In this document: positions 26,340-39,421 of the stretch, piece by piece
Layout of the letters: the number at the start of each line of letters is the position of its first letter
How positions within the stretch are numbered: the first letter of the stretch is position 1
NCBI RefSeq assembly: GCF_002214565.1
Contig: NZ_CP015106.1
Location: 1,240,001-1,304,000, forward strand
DNA length: 64,000 bases
Source of the DNA: Thermococcus radiotolerans
Lineage (GTDB): Archaea > Methanobacteriota_B > Thermococci > Thermococcales > Thermococcaceae
Direction of reading: 5' to 3'
Notes under the pieces: generated by a model
Seen by the model: the letters and a program-made list of their open reading frames with translations, nothing else
Told to the model about the DNA's origin: nothing
Databases searched by the model: none
Program-made: the position numbers and the translations under genes

Positions 26340-27260
26340 TCAAACCCCCGCTACGGGTTCGTCCATTCCCTCCCTCATGAAGGCGTGGCTCATGTGCTTC
26401 GTATTCTTCGCGAAGCCCACGTTGCCCTTGGCATCAACCATTATTATGCCCATCGTATCGGCGCCGAAGTACTTCGTGGCGAGGCTTATCGCGGCCTCGC
26501 TGGCTGCCTGGGCGTCCATTCCGAGGCGGACGAAGTCGGTGGCGCTCTTGGCCAGGGCGAGCTTTATCGCCACTTCGCCGAGACCTGTGCAGGAAGCACC
26601 CGCAACTTCGTTGGCGTAGGTTCCACCGCCGATTATCGGGGTGTCGCCAACCCTGCCGAACATCTTGAGGAACACCCCACCGGTGGAGGTTCCGGCGACG
26701 ACCTCCTCGCCGTCGAAGGCAACCGCTCCGACCGTGCTCCTAAGGACTTCGGGATACTCCTTTATCAGCTCGTTGAGCTTCTTCCAGTGTCTCGTCTCAC
26801 CGGTTTCAACGAGCTTCTTCCTCAGCTCCTCCCACTGCTTCAGCCTCTCGTCGGTCACCGGGTTGTACTCCTCGAAGCCCATAAGCCTGGCAAACTTAAC
26901 CGCGCCCTCACCGTTGAGGAGCACGTGGTCGGTCTTCTCCATAACCTTCCTCGCGACGCTTATGGGATTCTTGACGCCCCAGATTCCGGCAACGGCGCCG
27001 GCTTCGAGGGTTCTTCCGCGCATTATCGCCGCGTCCATCTCGACCTTGCCGTCGAGGGTAAGAACGCTCCCAGTTCCTGCGTTGAAGAGCGGGTTGTCCT
27101 CGAGGGCTTTGACTGCCTCTTCCACTGCATCCAGCGCAGAACCCCGCTTGAGCTCGCGCCAGCCGGCCAGAACAGCCTCTCTAACGCCCTCGATGACCTT
27201 TGGAATGCGCTCCTCCTTCCTTATCGTGCCGGCACCGCCGTGAACTATTATCGCGACCAT
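26340..27260 (-). CDS. Plant-type L-asparaginase / isoaspartyl peptidase (T2 family)
   Basis: 306 residues; Ntn-hydrolase made as a precursor that cuts itself. The N-terminus VAIIVHGGAGTIR and the segment DNPLFNAGTGSVLTLDGKVEMDAAIM are family marks. The nucleophile is the Thr in STVGAVAFD at about residue 175, which becomes N-terminal in the beta subunit; TSTGGVFLKMFGRVGDTPIIGGGTYA forms the substrate pocket. It hydrolyses L-asparagine and isoaspartyl peptides. The ATG at 27260 follows GGTGGTTCTC. The MFS gene continues in the same frame right after its TGA. Confidence 0.93.
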   Translation of the reverse strand: MVAIIVHGGAGTIRKEERIPKVIEGVREAVLAGWRELKRGSALDAVEEAVKALEDNPLFNAGTGSVLTLDGKVEMDAAIMRGRTLEAGAVAGIWGVKNPISVARKVMEKTDHVLLNGEGAVKFARLMGFEEYNPVTDERLKQWEELRKKLVETGETRHWKKLNELIKEYPEVLRSTVGAVAFDGEEVVAGTSTGGVFLKMFGRVGDTPIIGGGTYANEVAGASCTGLGEVAIKLALAKSATDFVRLGMDAQAASEAAISLATKYFGADTMGIIMVDAKGNVGFAKNTKHMSHAFMREGMDEPVAGV

Positions 27261-27326
27261 GAGAACCACCGTAATAAAAAGTCCTCGAACGGTTAAAAGG
27301 GTTATGGAAACGAAAAGATAGGAACT

Positions 27327-28241
27327 TCAGCTCAGCGCCATGTTGATTATCGTCTCACCGATGTTCTCGAGGTACTCGAGGATCCTGCGGTAGCTCTCGA
27401 GGGCTATCGACTGACGGTAGTCTATCGAGCGTATCTCCTCCTTCAGCTCAAGCATCAGCCTGTCGATCTTCGTGAGGTCGCGCTCCTCGATCTGGGCCAT
27501 CATCCCCTCAAACTTCTCCTTGAGATACGGAACGTTCACCTCGCCCGGATTCTCGGCGATCCTCGTTATGTGGTCGCCTATGCGCTCGATGTTCCTGACT
27601 ATGAAGAGTATGCCGAGCAGGTCGAAGGTTCTCCTGATTATGCCACTCTCCTCCGTGACGCCGCGCTTGCTCAGAAGCCGGTTGACGGCCCGGATTATGA
27701 GGAAGTAGAACCTGTCCAGCTCGTTCTCAAGGTCGTTTATGTCGCGCAGAATCTCGTCGTCCCCGGGCGAGACTATCAGCAGCTCGAGGTCCCCGAGCAT
27801 CGAGATGATGAGCGAGCGAATCCTGTTGAGGAGCTCCGCGAGGTTCACTTCCTCCTCGTCGAGCAAACTCTTGGCGACTATCCTCTGGGGCTCGTCGAGT
27901 ATTATCTCGACCCCGGGAAGGCTCTGGAGGACCTTTCTTATCTTGACCTTGTATATCGGCATCTCCTCGACGAGGTGAATCTCAAGGACGTCATAGCCCT
28001 GGATGTAGGCAGAGATGACGAGCCTGACCGCCATGTCGGGGGAATACTCCTTCGAGATGTTCAGTATCTTCTTCTCGCTTACCTCCCTCGGCTCCTTGGG
28101 GAATATGGTTATGCTCCCGTCGGGGTTTATGAGGAGCGGAACGACATCGCCCTGGGCAAGCCCATGCTCCCTGACCCACTTCTTGGGGAGGGAGATTATG
28201 TATGAACTCCTGCCGGTAAATTGAATTTTTCTGAACTCCAT
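27327..28241 (-). CDS. PhoU-domain phosphate regulator with N-terminal AbrB-like domain
   Basis: 304 residues. Residues 1-52 are an AbrB/SpoVT-type swapped-hairpin domain (FRKIQFTGRSSYIISLPKKW, VREHGLAQGDVVPLLINPDG), likely for DNA or protein binding. The rest has two three-helix PhoU repeats, with the metal-binding-like IERIGDHITRIAE near residue 225. Such archaeal proteins are thought to link phosphate state to gene control. No pst transport genes are adjacent. The ATG at 28241 follows GGTGGTATCT. Its TATA box (TTTTATAC, 28275-28282) faces that of the divergent MFS gene. Confidence 0.85.
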   Translation of the reverse strand: MEFRKIQFTGRSSYIISLPKKWVREHGLAQGDVVPLLINPDGSITIFPKEPREVSEKKILNISKEYSPDMAVRLVISAYIQGYDVLEIHLVEEMPIYKVKIRKVLQSLPGVEIILDEPQRIVAKSLLDEEEVNLAELLNRIRSLIISMLGDLELLIVSPGDDEILRDINDLENELDRFYFLIIRAVNRLLSKRGVTEESGIIRRTFDLLGILFIVRNIERIGDHITRIAENPGEVNVPYLKEKFEGMMAQIEERDLTKIDRLMLELKEEIRSIDYRQSIALESYRRILEYLENIGETIINMALS

Positions 28242-28300
28242 AGATACCACCGCTGGTATATAGACGAACGACGACGTATAAAAGGCTTCGGTTCGATACG

Positions 28301-28309
28301 CTTATAAAC
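28301..28309 (+). promoter_or_regulatory. TATA box of MFS gene 28330; probable leaderless mRNA
   Basis: CTTATAAAC centred 25-26 bases before the ATG at 28330, so transcription should begin at or next to the start codon. No ribosome binding site is seen before this ATG. Confidence 0.55.
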
Positions 28310-28329
28310 GCTAAGATTAATATTGGTAC

Positions 28330-29496
28330 ATGCTCCAGGACTACGGCAGGGACGCGAAAATACTCATAGCAGCTAACGCGGCGGGCCAGCTCTTCCTCCA
28401 GTTCTCGATATTCATCATGCCGTTCTATCTGGCCGTTTTGGGCTACGATATGGCCGCCATGGGGACGTTCTTTTCGATACAGACTTTTACGGGAGGGCTT
28501 TTCTTTTTGATGGCAGGTCAGATATCACTCAGGATTGGTTATCGAAGAGCATTGATTCTAAGCGCCTTCCTCGGACTAATCGGAAGAATTCTCCAAGTCC
28601 TGGCTTTAAACTGGTATATCCTTGCCCTCGGCTTCTTCTTAGTCGGTGCGAACATGGGACTGAGGCAGCCGAACTTTACCGCCCTTCTCAGCGAAGAAGT
28701 GGAGGAGACTCAACGCCACCACGCCTTCTCGATAAGCTTTGGAATAGGAACGATATTCAACGCCCTCGGAGTCCTCATAGCCGGCTTTGCTCCGGGCTTT
28801 TTCGTGGGGCTTGGACTGAGTGAGGGAATAGCCTACAGACTGGTCATATCCCTGGCGCTTCTCCAGTTTGCCCTCGTGATCCCGGCGCTGCTCATGATAA
28901 GCGATGTTCCAGTGAAGAACCCGAGGATAAACTGGAACCGCGAGCTGGTCGTCAAGATACTCAAGTTCTCCCTCCCGAGCGCGCTGATAGGCTTTGGAGC
29001 CGGGATAACTATACCCTACATGAGCCTCTACTTCAAGCTCCAGTTCGGACAAACTTTGGCGGCAATAAGCGGGATATTCTTCTTCCAGCAGCTGGCAATG
29101 GGCCTCGGCTCCTTCGGCCTTCCAAAGCTGGTTCACAGGATAGGACCTGTGAAGGTGATAACGTCCTTCCAGAGCATAGCGGCATTTCTCTTCGCGATAT
29201 TCCCCTCGATAGAGACCTTCCTGGTAGCGGCACTGCTCTACGTCGTCCGCTCCATCCTCATGAACATAGTCTGGCCCATAAATGACTCCTTCATGATGGG
29301 CTTCTTCTCGACCGAGGAGAAGGCCACCGCGGCGGGGATAAGGAGGGCCTTCTCAACCTTTATGCGCGGAGGAGGGAACTACGTCGGCGGCCTACTGTTT
29401 GGAATGTCCCTGAGCTATCCGTTCTATGCGACGGCGGCGCTCTACGTCATTGCAACGGCTATATTCTACGCCTTCTTCATAAAACACAACGAGTGA
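28330..29496 (+). CDS. MFS transporter
   Basis: 388 residues, 12 membrane helices. Signature LMAGQISLRIGYRRALILS in loop 2-3, an RQPNFTALLSEEVEETQRHHAF segment between helix 4 and 5, and a late MRGGGNYVGGLL. The overall pattern resembles the archaeal/bacterial YjiJ- or efflux-like MFS group without a known substrate. Expected to be translated from a leaderless mRNA. It is divergent from the PhoU gene and its stop is 9 bases from the convergent iorB-like gene. Confidence 0.87.
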   Translation: MLQDYGRDAKILIAANAAGQLFLQFSIFIMPFYLAVLGYDMAAMGTFFSIQTFTGGLFFLMAGQISLRIGYRRALILSAFLGLIGRILQVLALNWYILALGFFLVGANMGLRQPNFTALLSEEVEETQRHHAFSISFGIGTIFNALGVLIAGFAPGFFVGLGLSEGIAYRLVISLALLQFALVIPALLMISDVPVKNPRINWNRELVVKILKFSLPSALIGFGAGITIPYMSLYFKLQFGQTLAAISGIFFFQQLAMGLGSFGLPKLVHRIGPVKVITSFQSIAAFLFAIFPSIETFLVAALLYVVRSILMNIVWPINDSFMMGFFSTEEKATAAGIRRAFSTFMRGGGNYVGGLLFGMSLSYPFYATAALYVIATAIFYAFFIKHNE

Positions 29497-29505
29497 AAAG
29501 GAAAG

Positions 29506-30090
29506 TCAACCCTTTGCGAGCTCGATTCCCCGCTCAAGGGCCCTGAAGTTGATCTCCCAGAGCTTCTCCCTGAGGGTGAGCCTTATTCCCTCAAGCAGGG
29601 AGTCCTTCTTGAGGGGCACGAGGCCCTTTCCGTAGGCGTAGCCGAGCATCAGGACGCCGAGGGTCCTGGGGTTTATCCTGTCCGCCTCGCGCTGGAAGTC
29701 CATCATGTACACGGGGCAGATTCTTCCCAGGGCGGCCTCTATTTCGTCCAGCCCCGGATACTTCTCCTTCCCGACGAGGGTCGTTGCCGTGTGGATCGGG
29801 TAGGCGTTGATCACTGCGTGGCTGTCCTTTCCCAAGAAGCGGGCGTTTCTCAGCGCCTCAGCGGGTTCAAGGGCGAGCATGAGGTTTGCTTCCCCTTCCT
29901 CGATGAGGGGTGAGTAGACCTCCTCTCCAAACCTGAGATAGCTGAGAACACTTCCATAGCGCTGGCTCATCCCGAGGGTTTCACCTATCCTGACGTTGTA
30001 GCCCTCGTGCATGGCAGCGTTCCCAACGATCCTCGAAAGCGTCAATCCACCCTGACCGCCAACACCGGTGATTATGAGGTTGAACTCCAT
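29506..30090 (-). CDS. iorB: Indolepyruvate ferredoxin oxidoreductase beta subunit (IorB-type), without adjacent iorA
   Basis: 194 residues; the gamma-type domain of 2-oxoacid:ferredoxin oxidoreductases. Seen: NLIITGVGGQGGLTLSRIVGNAA, RIGETLGMSQRYGSVLSYLRFG, EANLMLALEPAEALRNARFL and VYMMDFQREAD. It normally pairs with IorA, which carries thiamine diphosphate and 4Fe-4S clusters, to oxidise aromatic 2-oxoacids to acyl-CoA. In Pyrococcus iorA and iorB adjoin; here LysRS lies upstream and an MFS gene downstream. It may serve an iorA elsewhere, or be a paralog. The ATG at 30090 follows GGTGGTACAG. Confidence 0.85.
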   Translation of the reverse strand: MEFNLIITGVGGQGGLTLSRIVGNAAMHEGYNVRIGETLGMSQRYGSVLSYLRFGEEVYSPLIEEGEANLMLALEPAEALRNARFLGKDSHAVINAYPIHTATTLVGKEKYPGLDEIEAALGRICPVYMMDFQREADRINPRTLGVLMLGYAYGKGLVPLKKDSLLEGIRLTLREKLWEINFRALERGIELAKG

Positions 30091-30210
30091 CTGTACCACC
30101 GAGATGCATTGGAGGGAGCGGATAAAAACCTGTTGTCAAGAAAATTCGGCCGGCTGGAGTGAGACTCGAAAATACCACAGGGAAAGGGCAGAAAAAGTTG
30201 AAGAACTAAA

Positions 30211-31791
30211 TCAGCCCTCCAGGCGGAGGCGCCTAATGACGAAGTCCCTGTCGAGGGAAGCCAGGAAGCTCGCGAGCCTTGGACCACGGTCCTTGCCGAT
30301 GAAGACGTTGTAGAGCGCCTTGAACCACTCCTTGCTCGGGATTTCACGCTTCTTGGCGATATCAAAGAGCGCGTTGTTGAGTTCCTCAACGGTGAAGCCC
30401 TCGTGGGCCTCGAGCCACTCGGCGACCTCGAGCATGGCATCCCGGATTTCAGGCCTAAGCTCGATCTCCGGGGGCTCTTCCAGGATGCTGAATTTTACGT
30501 TGTCGGGGGCGTACTTCTCAACCCAGTTCTTGGCGAGCCCTATGCGGAGCCTTATGCGCTCTATGTCGTCTTCGCCGAGCTCCCTAGGAACGTGACCCTG
30601 CTCCTGGAGAACGCGGATTATGCCGCTTTCGTCGAGGTGCGGCATCTGGACGAGCGTAACCAGGAACCTGAAGGGCGCCTGCGCGGTCAGCCTGTCGGGA
30701 ACCTTCGGCATCGAGAGCTCGTAGGTTCTCTTGAGCTCCTCTTCCTCCTCAGGGTTCTTGGCCTGCTCAATGCCGAAGTAGATGCGCTCCACCTTGTCGA
30801 ACTCGTCGTAGAGGTTGAGCAGGCCCAGGCCGAGGTCTATCTTGAGCTCCTTGTTCGGCCTCGCCTTCGCGTATATGAAGCGGATTATTCCCGGCTCGAG
30901 CACCTCGTAGAGATCGCTGAGGAGTATAACGTTGCCCTTTGAACCGCTCATCTTGCCCTTCTGCCCCTTGATTCCGACGAACTCGTACATCAGGTCTATG
31001 GGTGAAGGCCAGCCGAATATCTTCTCAACTATCTCCCTGCCGGTGTCGTACGAGCCGCCGGCTGCCAGGTGGTCCTTTCCGGCCGGCTCGAAGTCCACCT
31101 TGAAGTGAGCCCAGCGCATCGGCCAGTCAACTCTCCACCTGAGCTTGACGTTGCCGTCCCTTATGTCGGTCTCGCCCTCGCTACCGCAGTGGGGGCACTT
31201 GTAGGAAACCTTCCACTCGCCGTCCCATGAAACGAACTCCGCCTCCTTTCTGCACTTCGGGCAGTAAACCATAACCGGCTGCCAGTCCTCCTCAAGGGGC
31301 GGCTGCTTGGCCCTCTCGCGGTATTTGTCGAGTATGGCCTTTATCTCTTCGCGCTTGGCCAGGGCGAGCTTTATCTCCTCGGCGTACTCACCGGACTTGT
31401 ACAGTTCGTAGGCGTGGAGAAAGTCCACCTCTATGCCAAGCCTCTCCACCTCGCTCTCGAAGAGCTCCATGAAGTGCTCCGCGTAGCTCTCGTGGCAACC
31501 CCAAGGGTCCGGAACCTCGCGAACCGGCTTCGTGAGGTGCTCCTTCCACTCGGGCGGGACGTTCTTTGGAACCTTCCTAAAGCGGTCGTAGTCGTCCCAC
31601 ATGTGAATGTGCCTGACCTTCTTTCCCCTGTCCCTCAAAGCGTGGCCCACTATATAGGCCGTGAAGAACTCGCGGAAGTTTCCGATGTGAACGTAACCGC
31701 TCGGCGTTATTCCGCTCTCCACAACGTATTCATCCTTGTCGCCGCGCTCCCTGATGATTTTCTCGGCCATGTAATCCGCCCAGTGAACCAT
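30211..31791 (-). CDS. lysS: Lysyl-tRNA synthetase, class I
   Basis: 526 residues. The archaeal class I form: [20 protein letters not shown] contains the HIGH-type motif, [10 protein letters not shown] the KMSKS-type motif. A zinc-binding insert with [11 protein letters not shown] and [11 protein letters not shown] lies near residues 180-205. The C-terminus is the helical anticodon-binding domain. The ATG at 31791 gives [21 protein letters not shown], the family start; the longer frame upstream includes the promoter (CTTTTTAAG, 31822-31830). Confidence 0.95.
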   Translation of the reverse strand: MVHWADYMAEKIIRERGDKDEYVVESGITPSGYVHIGNFREFFTAYIVGHALRDRGKKVRHIHMWDDYDRFRKVPKNVPPEWKEHLTKPVREVPDPWGCHESYAEHFMELFESEVERLGIEVDFLHAYELYKSGEYAEEIKLALAKREEIKAILDKYRERAKQPPLEEDWQPVMVYCPKCRKEAEFVSWDGEWKVSYKCPHCGSEGETDIRDGNVKLRWRVDWPMRWAHFKVDFEPAGKDHLAAGGSYDTGREIVEKIFGWPSPIDLMYEFVGIKGQKGKMSGSKGNVILLSDLYEVLEPGIIRFIYAKARPNKELKIDLGLGLLNLYDEFDKVERIYFGIEQAKNPEEEEELKRTYELSMPKVPDRLTAQAPFRFLVTLVQMPHLDESGIIRVLQEQGHVPRELGEDDIERIRLRIGLAKNWVEKYAPDNVKFSILEEPPEIELRPEIRDAMLEVAEWLEAHEGFTVEELNNALFDIAKKREIPSKEWFKALYNVFIGKDRGPRLASFLASLDRDFVIRRLRLEG

Positions 31792-31923
31792 TTTCACCAC
31801 CGGGTTTAGCTCCGCTGAGGGCTTTTTAAGCTTAAGCTCGGCCAACTGATGACAACTCAAAGAGGGAAAATTTTATAAGCTATGATAGTAAAACTACTCG
31901 TAAAAGTAACGGGAGGCGTCCCC

Positions 31924-32808
31924 ATGGAGCTGGAACCCTTGAGGATGCAGGTGTTCTTCCCGGCCTCGCTGGAGATTCAGGAGGAGCTGCTCAAGGCTGG
32001 CTTCAGGGTACCCTACGATAAGGAGAGCGGGAGAAAAACACCGATTCCAGTGGTGGTGAGCTCGCGGGAGGAGAGACGGATTCGTAGGAGCCGCCTATTG
32101 AAGGCCCGGGACTTTGAAAGCGATGGCAAATTTGCCATGCTATCCGGAGAAAAAACGTCCATCGAGTTTGAGCTCACGGAAAGGGGCTTTCTGGTGCTCA
32201 GGCCAAAGCCGATCGAGTACCACCTCGAGGAAATGGGCTTCGTCTCCGTCCCTCCCAGGGTCTGGGGAACGTGGGCGAGCTTTTCGCTGCCCTTTTCGGC
32301 GTACGATGAACTGGTGAATTTCCTGGCCGATTTCAGGAACGATGATGGAAACGGATTCTACACCGCCTCCAGGGGCTCCGGCGGAAGGATAGAGGTCTAC
32401 GCCTACAAGGGGAGGAAGGGAAAAGACCTGGGGATTCCAGTTTTCGGCTACTCCCTCGGGCTCCACGGCCTGACGCTTGCGGAAGAGTACTTTTTGGAGA
32501 GGGCCAGGGAGAACGGAGTTCCAGAGGAAAGGCTCCGCTACATCAAGCTCGGCCTGAGAAAGAGGAGAGAAACCAAGGCGGGCCTCAAGGTTGGCCTCAT
32601 CTGGGAGAACGGGAGACCGGTCGAAATAACGCTCAAGCTCTCAACGACGGAGCCAAGGGTTAGAATTCAGGGACTCTACGGTGAGCTGGTCGGCAAGTCC
32701 CGGGGAGAACTCGCGAGAACAGAGGGATGGTACATCGTCGTCCACGCGGGCGATTTTATCACCGCACTGGAGACCGTGGGGAGGGCCTTCGGGGGCAAGC
32801 CATATTAA
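31924..32808 (+). CDS. Conserved hypothetical protein
   Basis: 294 residues, not recognised. No signal peptide or membrane segment. It is rich in Arg, Lys and Glu with a mixed alpha-beta pattern. Segments likely to be conserved: VFFPASLEIQEELLKAGFRVPYD, IEVYAYKGRKGKDLGIPVFG and RIQGLYGELVGKSRGELART. The ATG at 31924 follows GGAGGCGTCCCC; an in-frame ATG 14 codons upstream would fall on the expected transcription start (TTTTATAAGC near 31871). It lies between LysRS (divergent) and a dolichol kinase-like gene 32 bases downstream. Confidence 0.65.
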   Translation: MELEPLRMQVFFPASLEIQEELLKAGFRVPYDKESGRKTPIPVVVSSREERRIRRSRLLKARDFESDGKFAMLSGEKTSIEFELTERGFLVLRPKPIEYHLEEMGFVSVPPRVWGTWASFSLPFSAYDELVNFLADFRNDDGNGFYTASRGSGGRIEVYAYKGRKGKDLGIPVFGYSLGLHGLTLAEEYFLERARENGVPEERLRYIKLGLRKRRETKAGLKVGLIWENGRPVEITLKLSTTEPRVRIQGLYGELVGKSRGELARTEGWYIVVHAGDFITALETVGRAFGGKPY

Positions 32809-32840
32809 CCCCAACCCCCTCTCATTTTTTGGTGGAACGC

Positions 32841-33452
32841 ATGCTCCCTAGCTGGCTAATCTACGCGAGTGTGGCTGCTGCCTTCATACTGCTGGCGATC
32901 GGTGTAACCAAAAAACTCGGCGAGGAGTACGCCTGGGTGAACAGGAAGATAATCCACTTCAGCATAGTCCCTGCGGTTCTGATGTTCTACTACGGAAAAA
33001 TTCCAGCAGATGTCTTCGGCGTCTCGGCTTTTATCTTCGGTGTCTTCCAACTGTGGCCGCACCTCAAAAAGAGGGAGTTCTCGTGGTACCAGATAGAGCA
33101 CAACTACGGTGAGGTGTTCTTTGCCTTCTCGGCCTCGGTCGTTCCGATGGTTCTGCCGAGGGAGTACGCCACCGCCCTGCTCCTGGCAATGGCAATAAGC
33201 GACGGGGTGACCGGAATAATCAGACACTTTTACTTCAGGCGGCACGGCTTCAACGTCAAGCTGAGGAAGCACTGGACGGGAAGCCTTGGCTACCTGGCAA
33301 CGGCGCTGGCGATAGCGTTCCTTCTCCTCGATGCAGGTGCGATGGGAAAAATAGGATGGGCGGTCATCCTGACCCTGGCCGAGTACCAGGACAGGCTCGA
33401 CGATAACCTGGCGGTTCCTCTGGTGGGGAGTCTTCTCTTTCTCCTCTACTGA
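32841..33452 (+). CDS. SEC59/DGK1/VTE5-like membrane kinase or CTP-transferase
   Basis: 203 residues, about six membrane helices. NRKIIHFSIVPAVLMFYYG and [21 protein letters not shown] with a later KLRKHWTGSLGYLATALA correspond to the polyprenol kinase / CTP-dependent kinase group (dolichol kinase, phytol kinase). It could phosphorylate a polyprenol or geranylgeraniol-type lipid at the membrane. Exact substrate unknown. The ATG at 32841 follows GGTGGAACGC. The 3' end overlaps the convergent DUF366 gene by 7 bases. Confidence 0.65.
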   Translation: MLPSWLIYASVAAAFILLAIGVTKKLGEEYAWVNRKIIHFSIVPAVLMFYYGKIPADVFGVSAFIFGVFQLWPHLKKREFSWYQIEHNYGEVFFAFSASVVPMVLPREYATALLLAMAISDGVTGIIRHFYFRRHGFNVKLRKHWTGSLGYLATALAIAFLLLDAGAMGKIGWAVILTLAEYQDRLDDNLAVPLVGSLLFLLY

Positions 33453-34012
33453 GCCCACCTAACCTTCAGGCTGTCCTTCTTCACCTTGTTGAACTCCTCT
33501 ACGAGGGCCTTTCCGGTCCTCTCCATGAAGTCCTCGATGTCGGTAATGCCGAGCTCCTTCAGGCCCATGGCGTTCACACCTTCGGGGATTCCTTTCGCTT
33601 CCACGTTTATCCCGATGTGGATTTTGACGCTGACCGGCGAAACGGTGGCTATCGAGATGCTGAGCTTCTTGCCGTCCACGTATATGTCGTCGCCCTTTCT
33701 CTCAGTCTTCACGCCGTATTCTCCCAAAACCTCGCAGAGCTTGGCTATGAAAAGCTTCTGAAGCGTTGAGGCGAAGAGGGTGTTGACAAGGTCGAAGACC
33801 TCGATGATGTAGTGAACCATGTCGTCGCTCTTGATTTCCTTGCTCGCTCGGAGGTCTTCGATGTCAATCATCTCTTCAACCTTGACGTCGCACTTTCCGC
33901 GGAAGACGACGAGCGAATTCCCGAGTATTCCGAAGTTCCTATATGCCCAGTGGCTCCCTATCGCGGAACCGTCGTAGTCTATGTGCCTATCCTTCACAAT
34001 GAGCAGCTCCAT
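33446..34012 (-). CDS. DUF366 family protein
   Basis: 188 residues. Archaeal conserved family with MELLIVKDRHIDYDGSAIGSHWAYRNFGILGNSLVVFRG-type N-terminus (residues 1-39), then VDIEDLRA-like MIDIEDLRASKEIKSDDMVHYIIE and ISIATVSPVSVKIHIGINVEAKGIP. It has a biotin/lipoate protein ligase-like fold by family description; no known substrate. It follows the MDP-1-like phosphatase gene by 4 bases on the same strand, so the two are probably cotranscribed. Confidence 0.8.
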   Translation of the reverse strand: MELLIVKDRHIDYDGSAIGSHWAYRNFGILGNSLVVFRGKCDVKVEEMIDIEDLRASKEIKSDDMVHYIIEVFDLVNTLFASTLQKLFIAKLCEVLGEYGVKTERKGDDIYVDGKKLSISIATVSPVSVKIHIGINVEAKGIPEGVNAMGLKELGITDIEDFMERTGKALVEEFNKVKKDSLKVRWAQ

Positions 34013-34016
34013 GCTA

Positions 34017-34493
34017 TCACCCCATCCTTTCCAAAAGTTCCCTCAACTCCTCAAAACCTTTGGCATCTTTCCACATGTGGATGAACCGAATAGCAGAGAC
34101 GGCGGTTTTAACCTCTTCGATGTGTATATCCCTGTCGTCCACGTAGATGACCATATCAACATCGTATCCAGAGAGCTCCAGCTCCCGGAGCGTTCTCGCT
34201 ATCATGTCCGCCTTGTCCGGGTGGTTCTCAATTTTTGGAAACATGAAGTAGTCCCAGAGACCAAATCCCTCAAGGATCGGCCTGACCCTCTCCTCAACGT
34301 TCCAGCTCGCTATGCTCAGAATGAACCTGCCACCCGCCCATTCGAGGAACTCCCTGACTCCCGGGAAGAGATGGAGTTCCTGCCCGGTAGAATCAATCAG
34401 ATAATCGCCGTGGAAATCGTATGGCGGCGTAAGCCGGGATGCATCCTCATGATCCCAGAGGGTACCGTCGAGATCGAGGACTAAAAGCTTCAT
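34017..34493 (-). CDS. HAD-superfamily phosphatase, magnesium-dependent phosphatase-1 type
   Basis: 158 residues. KLLVLDLDGTLWDHEDAS is the MDP-1 form of HAD motif I (DxDxTLW). FPGVREFLEWAGGRFILSIAS and IYVDDRDIHIEEVK (motif IV) follow; MFPKIENHPDKADMIAR is the MDP-type K/D region. Related eukaryotic MDP-1 acts on phosphotyrosine and on glycated amines. It is the first gene of a two-gene transcript with DUF366, reading away from the rRNA 3' end. Confidence 0.85.
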   Translation of the reverse strand: MKLLVLDLDGTLWDHEDASRLTPPYDFHGDYLIDSTGQELHLFPGVREFLEWAGGRFILSIASWNVEERVRPILEGFGLWDYFMFPKIENHPDKADMIARTLRELELSGYDVDMVIYVDDRDIHIEEVKTAVSAIRFIHMWKDAKGFEELRELLERMG

Positions 34494-34605
34494 TCAACCA
34501 CCAAGAAAAGCTCCGCTGGAGGGTTTTAACGATTGCGGAAAAGCACCATAACTGTAGGTTTAACACTGCGATGCAATCAATCAGACAGAAACGAGATTTA
34601 GGGCC

Positions 34606-34630
34606 AGGACCGTGCACAGGCCGATTGACC
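34606..34630 (-). other. 23S rRNA processing stem, 3' arm
   Basis: 25 bases exactly complementary to 37712-37736. After a 4-nt internal loop the pairing continues between 34635-34649 and 37693-37707, so 23S rRNA is enclosed in one long helix. This is the pre-rRNA processing stem. Confidence 0.85.
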
Positions 34631-34636
34631 TATCAA

Positions 34637-37704
<3,068 letters not shown>

Positions 37705-37711
37705 TTTTTTG

Positions 37712-37736
37712 GGTCAATCGGCCTGTGCACGGTCCT
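37712..37736 (-). other. 23S rRNA processing stem, 5' arm
   Basis: Exact complement of 34606-34630; lies between tRNA-Ala and the 23S 5' end in the transcript. Confidence 0.85.
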
Positions 37737-37805
37737 CATCGTGACCCCTGTTCGGGGCCTAGGACCCTTCCACCCCAAGCAGAGCTTGGGATGTGCACCT
37801 CTTCG

Positions 37806-37882
37806 TGGTGGACCGGCCGGGATTCGAACCCGGGGCCTTCGGCTTGCAAAGCCGACGCTCTCCCAGGCTGAGCTACCGGCCC
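37806..37882 (-). tRNA. tRNA-Ala (anticodon TGC) in the rRNA spacer, CCA encoded
   Basis: On the minus strand GGGCCGG (37882-37876) pairs with CCGGTCC with one G-U pair; discriminator A at 37809, CCA encoded (37808-37806). The anticodon loop TTTGCAA within TCGGC/GCCGA gives TGC. Position between 16S and 23S is the rule for Euryarchaeota. Confidence 0.97.
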
Positions 37883-37888
37883 ACGGAT

Positions 37889-37924
37889 GGCAGGCCCGAC
37901 ATCCCTTAGACCCCCCGGACGGAT
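37889..37924 (-). other. 16S processing stem, 3' arm, with bulge-helix-bulge
   Basis: Pairs with 39472-39507. In the transcript: a 17-bp outer stem, then a 3-nt bulge (TAA) on this arm, a 4-bp helix (GACT with GGTC, one G-U), a 3-nt bulge (AAA) on the other arm, and a 12-bp inner stem. This is the canonical bulge-helix-bulge substrate of the splicing endonuclease EndA, encoded at 54441. Confidence 0.88.
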
Positions 37925-37935
37925 TTTCCGGCGAT

Positions 37936-39421
<1,486 letters not shown>

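Noticed and set aside
34494-34605. 5S rRNA or extra tRNA at the end of the rRNA operon
   Set aside because: No 5S-like or cloverleaf sequence is present after 23S; in Thermococcales 5S is usually encoded elsewhere.
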